DNA of 55,655 bases from Rhodospirillales bacterium (GTDB taxonomy: Bacteria > Pseudomonadota > Alphaproteobacteria > Rhodospirillales > UBA2165): the NCBI GenBank assembly GCA_022822205.1, contig JAJECC010000160.1:1-55655 (forward strand), written 5' to 3'. The position numbers were made by a program, and so were the translations under genes. Positions 42,381-52,061 of this stretch are shown here, in pieces. How positions within the stretch are numbered: the first letter of the stretch is position 1; every line of letters starts with the position of its first letter. The notes under the pieces are model-generated. The model was not told where the DNA came from. It saw only the letters and a program-made list of their open reading frames with translations, and made no database searches.

Positions 42381-45300
42381 ATTTGCCGAGCACGGACAAC
42401 GGAGTTGCCATCGTCGGGTACAGCCATCGCATGCCCGGCGGCATTCAGTCGGATTCCGATTTCTGGACCCTGCTGGCCGAGCGCGAGATCGTCCAGGAGC
42501 CGGTCACCGACCGCTACGGAACAGGTCACCTGCCCATCGGGGAATTTTCGGGGCCGGGGCGGCTTGCGAGTCCTTACGAGGGCCTGATTCGCGACGACGA
42601 CGAGCTGCTTTTCGACCGCGCGTTCTTCGGCATGTCCCACAACGAATTGAGGCAGACCGAACCGCAGGTAAGGATGCTGCTCAATTGCGCTTGGGAGGCC
42701 ATCGAACATGTCGGTTGGGACCTTCACTCGCTGCGCAACAGCCCCACCGGGGTTTTCATCGGCGCGCAGGTTCCGGCCGTGGCCAACTGGCGGCCGCAGC
42801 ACGGCGTCACCGAATATTCCGTGTCCGGCATCAGCCTTGCCATGCTGGCCAATCGGGTCTCCTACCACTTCAACCTCATGGGGTCGTCAGCCACGTACTG
42901 CACGGCCTGCTCCGCCGGACTGAGCGCCCTGCACGCGGCGATGAACGCGCTCGCGTGCGGCGATTGCGACCAGGCGCTGGTGGGTGCCGTCACCTATCTC
43001 GGCAGCGGCAGGTTGAGCAGCAGCTTCAACCTCATGGGGGTGATCAGTCCGGAGGGCAAGTGCCATTCCTTCGATGCAGAGGCCAACGGCTACATGCGCT
43101 CGGAGGGATCGTTCGTTTTCGCCGTCAAGCCCCTGGCGGCGGCCGAGCGGGACGGAGATCCCATCTACGCGGTGATCGAAGCGACAGCGGTGAACGCGGC
43201 GGGTACGGCGGACGGAAGCGGGGGTCTGGCACCGGGCCGCTTTATCAGCGCGCCCACCCGTCATGCGCAGATCCAGTTGATGCGCGAGGCCTCGGCTCGT
43301 GCCGGCCGGACTCCCTCTGACTTCGATTACATCGAGGCTCATGCAACCGGAACCGCGGTCGGTGATCCCATCGAAGGCAACGCCATCGCGGAGGCCTATG
43401 GCGAGCCCGACCGCAGGGTTCCGCTGCGGGTTTCCAGCGTCAAGAGCAATGTGGGGCACATGGAGGCCGCCGCCTTTCACTGCGCCCTCCTCAAAGTCGT
43501 CCTGATGATGCAACGGCGCACTTTTGCGCCGACGTCGAACAACTTTCAGGTGCCCAATCCGGAGATCGACTTCGGTTCTTGCCCAATGGAGGTACAGACC
43601 GAATGCGAGCCGTTCCCTGAGCATCCGGTCGTCGTGGGTATCAACTCGTTCGGCTTCGGCGGCGCCAACGGGCACTGCGTGGTGCGCGAGTACCGGCCGG
43701 CGCGGCCCAGGCTCTGGTCTGTGCCACTGGCGCCCCAGGCGGGCTTCATGGTGCCCCTCTCGGCACGCACGCCGGATGCGCTCGTGGAGAGCGCGCGACG
43801 CATGCGGGAGACGCTCGACGCGCAGCCGCCGGACCTCTACCCGCTTGCCGGCAATCTCAGCCGCCGCCGCACCCATTTCGCCACGCGTACGGCCTTCGCC
43901 GTCCGAAACCGCGAGGAACTCGCCGAAGCGCTCGATGCGTTCGCGGAAGAAGGTGCTTCCATGGGCACCGCGGAGGAGGGCGAGCGGCGGCTGTTGATGG
44001 TGTTTGCCGGGCAGGGGACGCAGTGGGCGGGCTGCGGCCGCGATCTCTACGAGGCCCATCCGGTGTTCCGCCGCGCCATCGATGCCATCGACGATCATTG
44101 GCGCGCCTATTCCCGGACCCCGTTGCGCGAGGCCTGTTTCGACACCCCGCAGGCGGCGCTTGACGAATGCGAGCTCGCCCAACCCGTCATTTTCGCGATC
44201 CAGTGCGCCCTGGTGGAACTCTTCAAGACCTGGGGTGTCTATCCCGACTGCGTGCTGGGCCACAGTTCGGGCGAAGTAGCCGCAGCCTATGCCTCGGGCG
44301 CTCTCTCGCTCGCCGATGCGACGCGCCTGGTTTTCCATCGCGCCACCCTGCAACAGCGCGTGGCGGGATCCGGCCGCATGCTGACCATCGGTCTCGATCG
44401 GCCGGGCGTAGAGGATCTTCTGGATACCCTGGACATTCCATTCCGGCTCGATGGCGACCGGCCCGTCGAGGTCGAGATCGCCTGCGAAAACGCGCCGGCC
44501 AACACCGTCGTCTGCGGTCCCGGAGACAACCTGCAACCCGTTATGGAGGAACTGGACCGGCGCAAACTTCAGAATCGGCTCATCCCGGGCAACATCGCCT
44601 TTCATTCCCAGGCGATGGACGTGATCGAAGACGATGCGCTGGAGGCATTCGCCTTCCTGGACGACATCTCCTTCGACACCGACGTGCCTTTCCTCTCGTC
44701 GGTGACGGGTGCGCAGACGGAGCGGCTGGATAGTGCCTACTGGTGGTCGAACATCCGCCAGGAGGTCCGGTTCGCCGCGGCGATGGAGACCGCAAAGCGC
44801 GACCACCGGCCCGACGTGGTGTTGGAGTTGGCGCCCCAATCGGCCTTGCAACCCATCATCGCGCAATGCCTGGAAGACGCCGCTTCAACCCCGGTTTCCG
44901 TTCCAACGCTGATGCGCGACACCGATACCTGCATCGGATTTCACGAGGCCCTGGGCAAACTCTTCCAGGCCGGCGTATCTTTGGACTTCGCGGCCCAGTA
45001 TCCGCGTCCCTACCCCATCGTCCATCTGCTGCCGCGGCACCCGCGCGAAGAACGGAAGAGCGTCGACAACACCATGGACGACGAGTTCCTGCAGAAGCGG
45101 AGCGAGTACTCGCACGGGCCGCTGGTCGGCCACCGGGTGCCCTGCGATCATCCGCTGCTGGAAGCGCGACTCTCGGAGGCGGCCTTTCCGTGGCTGGCGG
45201 AGCACCGCGTGCATCACGCCCCGATCATGCCGGCCGCGGGCTTCATTGAGCTGGTCCTGGAGGCCCTGGAGGGCGCACCCGCTCACATCGACACGCTCGA

Positions 45301-48300
45301 ATTCCTGCAGCCGTGCCCGATTCCGAGGGTGCCCGTGCGGCTGCAGACGGCACTTCAGCCGGTCCCCAGTTCGCCGGACGAATATACCGTCGCGATCTCG
45401 TCGCAACCTTATGACGTGGACGCGAAGTGCGAGCTGCACTGCCGCGGGCAGGTCCGCCGCGTCGGGCCCGACCACGCACCGGACGTGCCGGGACACGTCT
45501 CGGAGATCGACACGTCCGGTTACGAGCCCCTGTCCTATGCGGCGGACGATGAGCTCTACGAACGTATCGAGACCGTTCTCGGCGAAACCTTCCAGTACGG
45601 GCCGCATTTCCGAAACATGCGGCAGCTGCGGCGCGAAGTCAGCACCGACCACCTGATGTTCGATGTGGAGGTGGACGAGGCGCTGTGGCGAGACGGGCAG
45701 CAGGAGGGCTACGTCATGCTCCCTGCCCTGCTCGACGGAGGATTGCAGTCCTATCTCTACGACCTGATGCTCGGCGCTGATCTCTTCGCAATTCCACGCC
45801 GGGCAGAGAACGTGACGTTCCTGCGCCCGCCCACGGTTCCGCGGATGACCTGTCGCGTCACCTATCCCGGCAACATTCGATACGAGGTCGACGACAAGGG
45901 CCAGTATTCGGTGCCGACCGGCGAGTGGGTCTCGGGCAGCCTCGCTTGTTACGACGGCGCGACCGGCGATCTCGTCCTGCACATCGAAAAATATATTTCC
46001 TTTATCTCGAACCCGAGGCGGGTCGACCTACCGCACAGCAAGCATCGGGTCGTCTGGCAGCCCAAGTTCGTCACCGACGGTCCGGCAATCGCGGACCGGC
46101 TGCCGGACGGCGATATCGAGCCACCCGCCCTGCTTGCCGCCCTTGAGCGGACGGACGCCGCCGGCGGCGTCCCGCGCGCCTGCTACGCGCTGGAGTTCGC
46201 GGGCTCCAGAACGCCGGAGCAGACCGTGCTGCAGAGCTGCGTCGAGCATCTCTCGCGCGAGGAGACGCAAAGCGAGTTCTGGCTCATCGCCGACGATGAG
46301 GAGGGCGCGCGCGCGCACTACGATGCCTTCCACGGCCACGACGCGGCGCTGCGCTTCGACTGCCTCGATCCCGCGTCGCGGCAGGCGACCGCGCTCGAAA
46401 CGGGCCTGCTGCGCCGGAACGCGGCGGAAGTCCTGTTCCTCCACCCGGATGAGGATGCGTTCGGGCACGACGATTGGCGGTTCTGGCGGGAGACGGCGGT
46501 CCCGGGCGGCCTGGCGCTCGTTTCCCACGAAGAGGGCACGACTGTAGACCCCGGCGCGGGCTGGACCGCGCTTCGAGCCGGCCGGCGGGCGACGTTGCTG
46601 CAGGCGCCGGTGCAATACGTGGCTGAGCCGGACGAGATGCCGCCGCCGGGTCCGCGCTGGGTGATAGGCGAGCGCGCCAGCCTGGCGGGGGCGTGGATAT
46701 CCCGGCTCGACGATCCGGAGGTCCATACGATCCCCTCCGACGCCCTCGCTTCGGGCGATCCCTTCGAGCCCGAAGCGTGCCCGGACGCGGCGGATGTGCA
46801 GGCGATCGATTTTTTCTGCGACTCGGATCCGGAGGATCCGACCGGCGAAAGGGTGGTCTCGCAATTCGTCGCTCTCATTCAGTCGCTGGTTCCCTTCAGG
46901 ATCGAGCGGGCCAATTGCCGGTGCCGCGTCACCGTCGCGACCCGAAAGGCGGCCTTCGAGGCGGAGGATGCGCGCGGGAGCGCGCTCTGGGGGGCGGTGC
47001 GCAGCATGGCGATCGAGATCGGCGAGGAAGCCGGGCTCGATTTCCGCCTCGTGGATCTGGGCGCCGCCGACGACCTCGAGACCCTGGCGTGGCTCGCGCG
47101 GCACGACGTGCGAGAACGCGAGCTGGCGGTGCGCGAGGGCCGGCTGTGGGCGCCGCGCGTCTTGAGCGATCGCGACGAGTACCCGCGCGTCCGTCCCGGC
47201 GAAGATCCGTCCTACCGGCTGTTCCTCGACAACGCGGGGCAGATCGGCGGCCTGCGCATGAAGACATACGATCCGCCGCCCCTGGGGCCGCACCATGTGG
47301 AGATCGACGTCGCCGCGGCGGCGCTCAACTTCCGCGATGTCATGGTGACGCTGGGGCTGCTGCCCGCATTGGCCTATGAGCGTTCCGCGCTCGGCCGCGA
47401 GGTGGGCATGGAGGCGAGCGGCGTGGTACGCCGCGCGGGCGTAGCGGTGGAAGGGCTTGAACCCGGCGACGAGGTGGTCTTCGTCGACGGCGGTTGCATC
47501 GCCAATCGCGTGACGGTCGGCCAGCACCGCGTCTTCCCCAAGCCCGCCGGCCTCAGCATGGAGGAGGCGGCGGCATCGCTCTCGGTCTACGTCACCGCGT
47601 ACTACGCCCTGATCCACCTGGCCCGGCTGCGCAGGGGGCAGCGAGTCCTCATTCACTCGGCCATGGGCGGCGTCGGGCAGGCGGCCATCGCGCTCGCCAA
47701 CGACGTGGGCGCGGAGGTCTACGCAACGGCAGGCAGCGAGAGCAAGCGCGACCAACTGCTCGCGTTGGGGGTGCGGGCGGCGTTCGATTCCCACAACGAG
47801 GAGTGGTACGACGGGCTGATGAAGGCGACCGGCGGCGAGGGCGTCGATGTCGTGCTGAATTCGCTCGCCGGCCGTCACGTGCCGCTCTGCCTCGAGTCCT
47901 TGCGAGCGGGCGGCTGGCATTGCGAGATCGGCAAGGTCGACATCTACGCCGACAGCGCTCTCGGTCTCCGCGTCTTTCGCAAGAATCTGCGCTTCGCGGC
48001 CCTCGACCTAGACCGCCTGATGGTCGACGATCCGTACCTCTCGCGCGAGCTTTCGGAGGCCTGCCTGGACCTGCTTGATCGTGGCGTGCTGCCGCCCTTG
48101 CCGGTCACCGTCTTCCCCTACCGGGACTACGCGAAGGCGCTCCGCCTGATGACTTCCGGACAACACCAGGGGAAGCTGGTGCTCAACGCACCGCAGCCGT
48201 CCGCCGATCCTGACTTCCCCATCGACGACCGGCAGCCGTTGCTGGACCCAGATGCAACCTATCTCGTGACGGGGGGGCTGGGCGGCTTCGGCCAGCGGCT

Positions 48301-49432
48301 CTTGCCCTATCTGGTGACGTCGGGTGCCCGCCATCTCACTCTGATGGACCGGGATCCCGCGCGCCGCCGAACCGAGCATTGGCTGCGACGGTCGACCACG
48401 CTTGCCGCCATCGGAGGAGGGGTCGAAATAGACCTCGTCAAGGGCGACGTCGCGGACGAGGCGGATGTGCGTCGCTGCATCGACAACGTGAAGAAACCGC
48501 TCAAGGGCGTGTTCCACCTCGCCGGCACGCTGGACGATTGTCTGCTGGCGGATTTGACGGCGGACTCCATTCGCCGGGTATTCGCGCCCAAGGCCCACGG
48601 CGCCCTTCATCTGCACAACGCGACCGCCGGCCTCGCGCTCGATCATTTCGTCCTGGTGTCGTCGCTGTCGTCCGCGTTCGGCAATCCGGGGCAGATCAAC
48701 TACAGCGCCGCGAATGCTTTCATGGACGGGCTTGCCGCCTGTCGCCGCAATCAAGGGCTGCCTGCCTTGTCGTACAATCTGGCAGCGGTCGCCGACGCCG
48801 GAATGGCGGCGCGCAATCTCGGCGTGCTGCGCCTGATGAGAGCCGCCGGCATGCCGGCCGTGAGCAGTTATTTCGCCATCGCCAACCTTGACTACGCCCT
48901 GCGCGCCATGGGCGACGGCGACCACCTGATCACCGCCTTCTTCAAGCGCGTGCTCTGGACGGTCGACTCCACCGACTACATGCGCACCGGACGCCTGATG
49001 AACAATCAGGATGCTTTTGAGGTCGGCGCCGACGATCGGCTGACGGTCGATAGCGTCATGGCCCGAATCGCCGCCAAGGTCGCCGAGCTGTGCGGCCACG
49101 AGGAAGGCTGGCCGGAAGAGCCGCTCTCCAGCTTCGGCCTGAATTCCATCTCGGTCGCCGAGCTGGGGGCGTTCATACAGAGCGAGTTCAACTTTCAGGC
49201 GAGCGCGCTGGAGCTGATGACCACGGCCTCTTGCCGGTCGCTGGCGGAGGACATCGTGTTCGGCAGGAAAACGGACGAGGAGGCCGAGGCCGAGAAGGAC
49301 GGCGGCCCGGTCGGCGATACGCCCTTGGCGGCGCTGGGGCGCGTTCGCCGCAAGCCCTCGCCATTCGCCAGCCCGCCCGAGGACCATTTCCCGCCCGCGC
49401 ACTGTTCCGGCGCGAGCGCCGAGACGGCCTAG
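42377..49432 (+). CDS. Reducing type I polyketide synthase (KS-AT-DH-psiMT-ER-KR-ACP)
   Basis: The 2,351-residue protein is a single-module highly reducing PKS. KS (about 8-430) has Cys178 in TACSAGLS, His322 in EAHATGTAVGDP and His361. AT (about 555-860) has GHSSGEVAAAY (Ser630) and AFHS at 741-744, a malonyl-type signature. DH (about 930-1220) has His943 and Asp1120, but the HxxxG glycine is histidine. Residues about 1298-1380 look like the second half of a C-methyltransferase without its SAM-binding motif. ER (about 1608-1925) has SAMGGVGQAAIALA. KR (about 1960-2150) has TGGLGGFG and Tyr2109. ACP (about 2230-2310) attaches at Ser2257 in GLNSIS rather than DS. The likely product is a saturated chain. 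The start ATG at 42377 is chosen over an upstream TTG. Confidence 0.93.
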   Translation: MNLPSTDNGVAIVGYSHRMPGGIQSDSDFWTLLAEREIVQEPVTDRYGTGHLPIGEFSGPGRLASPYEGLIRDDDELLFDRAFFGMSHNELRQTEPQVRMLLNCAWEAIEHVGWDLHSLRNSPTGVFIGAQVPAVANWRPQHGVTEYSVSGISLAMLANRVSYHFNLMGSSATYCTACSAGLSALHAAMNALACGDCDQALVGAVTYLGSGRLSSSFNLMGVISPEGKCHSFDAEANGYMRSEGSFVFAVKPLAAAERDGDPIYAVIEATAVNAAGTADGSGGLAPGRFISAPTRHAQIQLMREASARAGRTPSDFDYIEAHATGTAVGDPIEGNAIAEAYGEPDRRVPLRVSSVKSNVGHMEAAAFHCALLKVVLMMQRRTFAPTSNNFQVPNPEIDFGSCPMEVQTECEPFPEHPVVVGINSFGFGGANGHCVVREYRPARPRLWSVPLAPQAGFMVPLSARTPDALVESARRMRETLDAQPPDLYPLAGNLSRRRTHFATRTAFAVRNREELAEALDAFAEEGASMGTAEEGERRLLMVFAGQGTQWAGCGRDLYEAHPVFRRAIDAIDDHWRAYSRTPLREACFDTPQAALDECELAQPVIFAIQCALVELFKTWGVYPDCVLGHSSGEVAAAYASGALSLADATRLVFHRATLQQRVAGSGRMLTIGLDRPGVEDLLDTLDIPFRLDGDRPVEVEIACENAPANTVVCGPGDNLQPVMEELDRRKLQNRLIPGNIAFHSQAMDVIEDDALEAFAFLDDISFDTDVPFLSSVTGAQTERLDSAYWWSNIRQEVRFAAAMETAKRDHRPDVVLELAPQSALQPIIAQCLEDAASTPVSVPTLMRDTDTCIGFHEALGKLFQAGVSLDFAAQYPRPYPIVHLLPRHPREERKSVDNTMDDEFLQKRSEYSHGPLVGHRVPCDHPLLEARLSEAAFPWLAEHRVHHAPIMPAAGFIELVLEALEGAPAHIDTLEFLQPCPIPRVPVRLQTALQPVPSSPDEYTVAISSQPYDVDAKCELHCRGQVRRVGPDHAPDVPGHVSEIDTSGYEPLSYAADDELYERIETVLGETFQYGPHFRNMRQLRREVSTDHLMFDVEVDEALWRDGQQEGYVMLPALLDGGLQSYLYDLMLGADLFAIPRRAENVTFLRPPTVPRMTCRVTYPGNIRYEVDDKGQYSVPTGEWVSGSLACYDGATGDLVLHIEKYISFISNPRRVDLPHSKHRVVWQPKFVTDGPAIADRLPDGDIEPPALLAALERTDAAGGVPRACYALEFAGSRTPEQTVLQSCVEHLSREETQSEFWLIADDEEGARAHYDAFHGHDAALRFDCLDPASRQATALETGLLRRNAAEVLFLHPDEDAFGHDDWRFWRETAVPGGLALVSHEEGTTVDPGAGWTALRAGRRATLLQAPVQYVAEPDEMPPPGPRWVIGERASLAGAWISRLDDPEVHTIPSDALASGDPFEPEACPDAADVQAIDFFCDSDPEDPTGERVVSQFVALIQSLVPFRIERANCRCRVTVATRKAAFEAEDARGSALWGAVRSMAIEIGEEAGLDFRLVDLGAADDLETLAWLARHDVRERELAVREGRLWAPRVLSDRDEYPRVRPGEDPSYRLFLDNAGQIGGLRMKTYDPPPLGPHHVEIDVAAAALNFRDVMVTLGLLPALAYERSALGREVGMEASGVVRRAGVAVEGLEPGDEVVFVDGGCIANRVTVGQHRVFPKPAGLSMEEAAASLSVYVTAYYALIHLARLRRGQRVLIHSAMGGVGQAAIALANDVGAEVYATAGSESKRDQLLALGVRAAFDSHNEEWYDGLMKATGGEGVDVVLNSLAGRHVPLCLESLRAGGWHCEIGKVDIYADSALGLRVFRKNLRFAALDLDRLMVDDPYLSRELSEACLDLLDRGVLPPLPVTVFPYRDYAKALRLMTSGQHQGKLVLNAPQPSADPDFPIDDRQPLLDPDATYLVTGGLGGFGQRLLPYLVTSGARHLTLMDRDPARRRTEHWLRRSTTLAAIGGGVEIDLVKGDVADEADVRRCIDNVKKPLKGVFHLAGTLDDCLLADLTADSIRRVFAPKAHGALHLHNATAGLALDHFVLVSSLSSAFGNPGQINYSAANAFMDGLAACRRNQGLPALSYNLAAVADAGMAARNLGVLRLMRAAGMPAVSSYFAIANLDYALRAMGDGDHLITAFFKRVLWTVDSTDYMRTGRLMNNQDAFEVGADDRLTVDSVMARIAAKVAELCGHEEGWPEEPLSSFGLNSISVAELGAFIQSEFNFQASALELMTTASCRSLAEDIVFGRKTDEEAEAEKDGGPVGDTPLAALGRVRRKPSPFASPPEDHFPPAHCSGASAETA

Positions 49433-49495
49433 CTCGTCCGGTAATGCGGTTTCTCGGCATGAGAGTCGGCGTTGTGGATGACGGAGTAAGACCGC

Positions 49496-51991
49496 ATGGC
49501 CGAACCGCGAACCGCTGACCGGCCGGTGCCGCCTCTCGCCGGCCAGCTGCCGCCGGAGTGCCAGAGGGACGTGGCCGAGTTGCGGCGCGTCGTTCATGCG
49601 GCGATGTCGCGGGAGACGCCTGCCGCTCCTGTTCCGCCGAGCGAGTTTCGGGAAGTCCTGCTGACCGGGGCGACCGGTTTCGCGGGACGCTTCTTCCTAC
49701 GTGAGCTCCTGAAGCAGAACGACCGGCTGATCGTGCACTGCCTGATCCGCGCGGAAAGTACCGAGCACGGTTTCACGCGATTGCGGGATTCCCTGGAGCA
49801 AGCGGAAATCCGGGAGGAGATTTGCGAACAGCGGGTCAAAGTGGTGATCGGCGACAATCGCGAGGAACGCTTCGGACTCGGCGAATCCGAGTTCAACGAT
49901 CTGTGCGAGCGAATCGACGCGGTCTATCACCTGGCTGCCAACGTCGACCTGGTCCTGTCCTATGCCGACATACGCGAGACGAATGTGCTGGGCCTCCGTT
50001 CCGTGCTCGATCTCTGCTTGAGTACGCGCCTCAAACATCTGTTCCACTGCTCCACGATGGGAATTTTCCCCGCTTATTTCTGTGACTTTGGCGAAGAGCA
50101 CCGCCACAGCCGCATCGACGATCAGATGCCGCCCGACCTCGCGGACATGAAGAAGGTCTTTCCGCTCGGCGCCATCGGGTATCCGTGGAGCAAACTGGTA
50201 GCGGAGCAAGGCGTGCTGTTCGCGCAGGCGGCAGGCATGCCCGCCGCGATCTTTCGCCTTCCGCAGATGGGGCTATCCAGCACGGGCTATGCGCAGGCGA
50301 ACGACTTTCCAACGCGTCTGTTCGCCGCGGCGACCCAAGTGGAAAAGGCGCCGCATGGTTTTTCCCTTCAACGGAATGCCGAGCCGGTCGATACTGTCAG
50401 CGAAATCTGCACGGCAATCTCGCTTAACCCCGACCGCCGCTTCACCGTCTACCATTGCTGCGATCCGGAGCCTCCTTACGAAGATCTGGAGGTCGCCGAT
50501 CTGGGTTATTATTGGCAAACCGTTCCCTACGCATCCTTCAGGCGTTCGTGCCAGGCTCTCGGCGACGAGTCTCCGTTGCGCGGCCAGTGGGTACTGCTCG
50601 ACCATTTCGCGCCCTACTGGTTTGGCGAAGACAGAGGCCGCCGCAGGCTGCCGATCGGCGATCACGCCATCCGGGAAGACTGCCCCCGCCCGATAAAGTG
50701 GCCCGCATTGCTGATCCGCCATGCACGCTCATACGACTGGATCAGGCGTCATCGGGACGGATGGCCCTACCCCATTCCGCATGGCCGCCTGGACTTCGAC
50801 GGTCTCATGGGGCAGGCCGAAAGGTACGCCGAACGCATGGGCGTCCCCTTCGAGCGAACCTATCCCGAGTGGATGCGCGCCGGTCTCCAGCAACTCGTGG
50901 AGGCGCTGAAATCGCCGGAGGCCCGATTGCAGGAAACGCGGCTCAGCCACATCGTCTACGGACTGACGCGCGCACTCCGCAACAATGCGGCGCTCTCCCG
51001 CGAACGGCAGCAGCACCCCGAGATCGAACGGGAGCGGATCGAGCGGCCGATCTTCATCGTCGGCATCAACCGAACCGGCACGACTTTCCTGCATCGCCTG
51101 TTATCGCGCGACAGCCGCTTCTGGGCATTGAGGCGCTATGAGTTGACGGAGCCGGTGCTGCCCAATGGCGAATATGCCACCGTGGCGGGCACGGCCGCGG
51201 ATCCCCGCCGAGCCTACGCGGAAGAACTGTTGGGCGCGACCAATGTCGTCGATACGCTCGCCGGCGTCCACCGCACCGATATCGACGAGCCCGAGGAGGA
51301 CTTGTGGATCCTCTGGCTTACATTCTCGACGTGGATATTTGCGACTGCGTACCACATACCGAACTATGGCCGTTGGCTGGTCGAGACAGAATCACGCAAC
51401 GCTTACGCCCATCACCGACGCGTCATGCAGCACTTCACCTGGCAGCGGCGCAAGCGCGAGCCGCGAGGGCAGCGGCACTGGCTGTTGAAGATGCCCTTCC
51501 ATCTCATGGAATTGGAAGCGCTGGTGGAAACCTACCCTGATGCCGTCTTCATCCAGACCCATCGCGATCCCGTCGAGTTGATGGGTTCGTGGAACAGCAT
51601 AGTGGAACGGCTACGCGGGTTTTCCACCGAGGCGCGGCCGCCGCTTGAAACCGGCGCCGAGCAGTTGGCGTTCATGAGCGGCATGCTCAACGGCGCGATG
51701 CGGTTCCGCGCCTCCAATCCCGCGCTTGAAGAGCGCTGGGTCGACGTTCGCTATACCGATTTGGTCGACGACCCGATGGGCGTCGTAAACGACATCTACG
51801 AACGCCGCAATTGGCCGCTGGAACCGGACGCCGCCAACGCCATGCAGGAGTGGCTCAGGATTCAAGAAGAGCAGCGCATTAAAGAACCGCCGCACGAGTA
51901 CAGGCTGGAAGACTACGGTCTCACGCCGGAAACCGTCAACGAGGCGTTCGCGCCGTATCGGGATTTTGCCGCCGCGCGCGGGTGCGTTTGA
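49496..51991 (+). CDS. Thioester reductase / sulfotransferase fusion protein
   Basis: The 831-residue protein joins two enzymes. Residues about 50-400 are an extended short-chain reductase of the thioester-reductase type: LLTGATGFAGRFFLRELLKQ (nucleotide fold), VYHLAANVDLVLSYADIRET and the GYPWSKLVAEQGV catalytic Tyr-Lys. These domains reduce carrier-bound acyl thioesters to aldehyde or alcohol. Residues about 515-800 are a sulfotransferase: FIVGINRTGTTFLHRLLSRD (PAPS phosphosulfate loop, about 520) and THRDPVELMGSWNSIV (3'-phosphate motif, about 685). The start ATG is 63 nt after the PKS stop. With the PKS it suggests reductive release followed by sulfation of the alcohol. The intervening region 400-515 is unassigned. 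Confidence 0.9.
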   Translation: MAEPRTADRPVPPLAGQLPPECQRDVAELRRVVHAAMSRETPAAPVPPSEFREVLLTGATGFAGRFFLRELLKQNDRLIVHCLIRAESTEHGFTRLRDSLEQAEIREEICEQRVKVVIGDNREERFGLGESEFNDLCERIDAVYHLAANVDLVLSYADIRETNVLGLRSVLDLCLSTRLKHLFHCSTMGIFPAYFCDFGEEHRHSRIDDQMPPDLADMKKVFPLGAIGYPWSKLVAEQGVLFAQAAGMPAAIFRLPQMGLSSTGYAQANDFPTRLFAAATQVEKAPHGFSLQRNAEPVDTVSEICTAISLNPDRRFTVYHCCDPEPPYEDLEVADLGYYWQTVPYASFRRSCQALGDESPLRGQWVLLDHFAPYWFGEDRGRRRLPIGDHAIREDCPRPIKWPALLIRHARSYDWIRRHRDGWPYPIPHGRLDFDGLMGQAERYAERMGVPFERTYPEWMRAGLQQLVEALKSPEARLQETRLSHIVYGLTRALRNNAALSRERQQHPEIERERIERPIFIVGINRTGTTFLHRLLSRDSRFWALRRYELTEPVLPNGEYATVAGTAADPRRAYAEELLGATNVVDTLAGVHRTDIDEPEEDLWILWLTFSTWIFATAYHIPNYGRWLVETESRNAYAHHRRVMQHFTWQRRKREPRGQRHWLLKMPFHLMELEALVETYPDAVFIQTHRDPVELMGSWNSIVERLRGFSTEARPPLETGAEQLAFMSGMLNGAMRFRASNPALEERWVDVRYTDLVDDPMGVVNDIYERRNWPLEPDAANAMQEWLRIQEEQRIKEPPHEYRLEDYGLTPETVNEAFAPYRDFAAARGCV

Positions 51992-52061
51992 GCAGGCGGG
52001 CGGCGCAACGGAGCTCTCCCGCCGTTCGGACGTCTTCGTCGACTGGCGGGTTCGGCGAAGT

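Noticed and set aside
42887..44866. Minus-strand frame of 659 codons inside the PKS
   Set aside because: Antisense to KS-AT; low-complexity composition and no motifs.
42377..49432. PUFA synthase or modular multi-KS PKS
   Set aside because: Only one KS and one ACP are visible, and the domain order is that of a single iterative reducing module.
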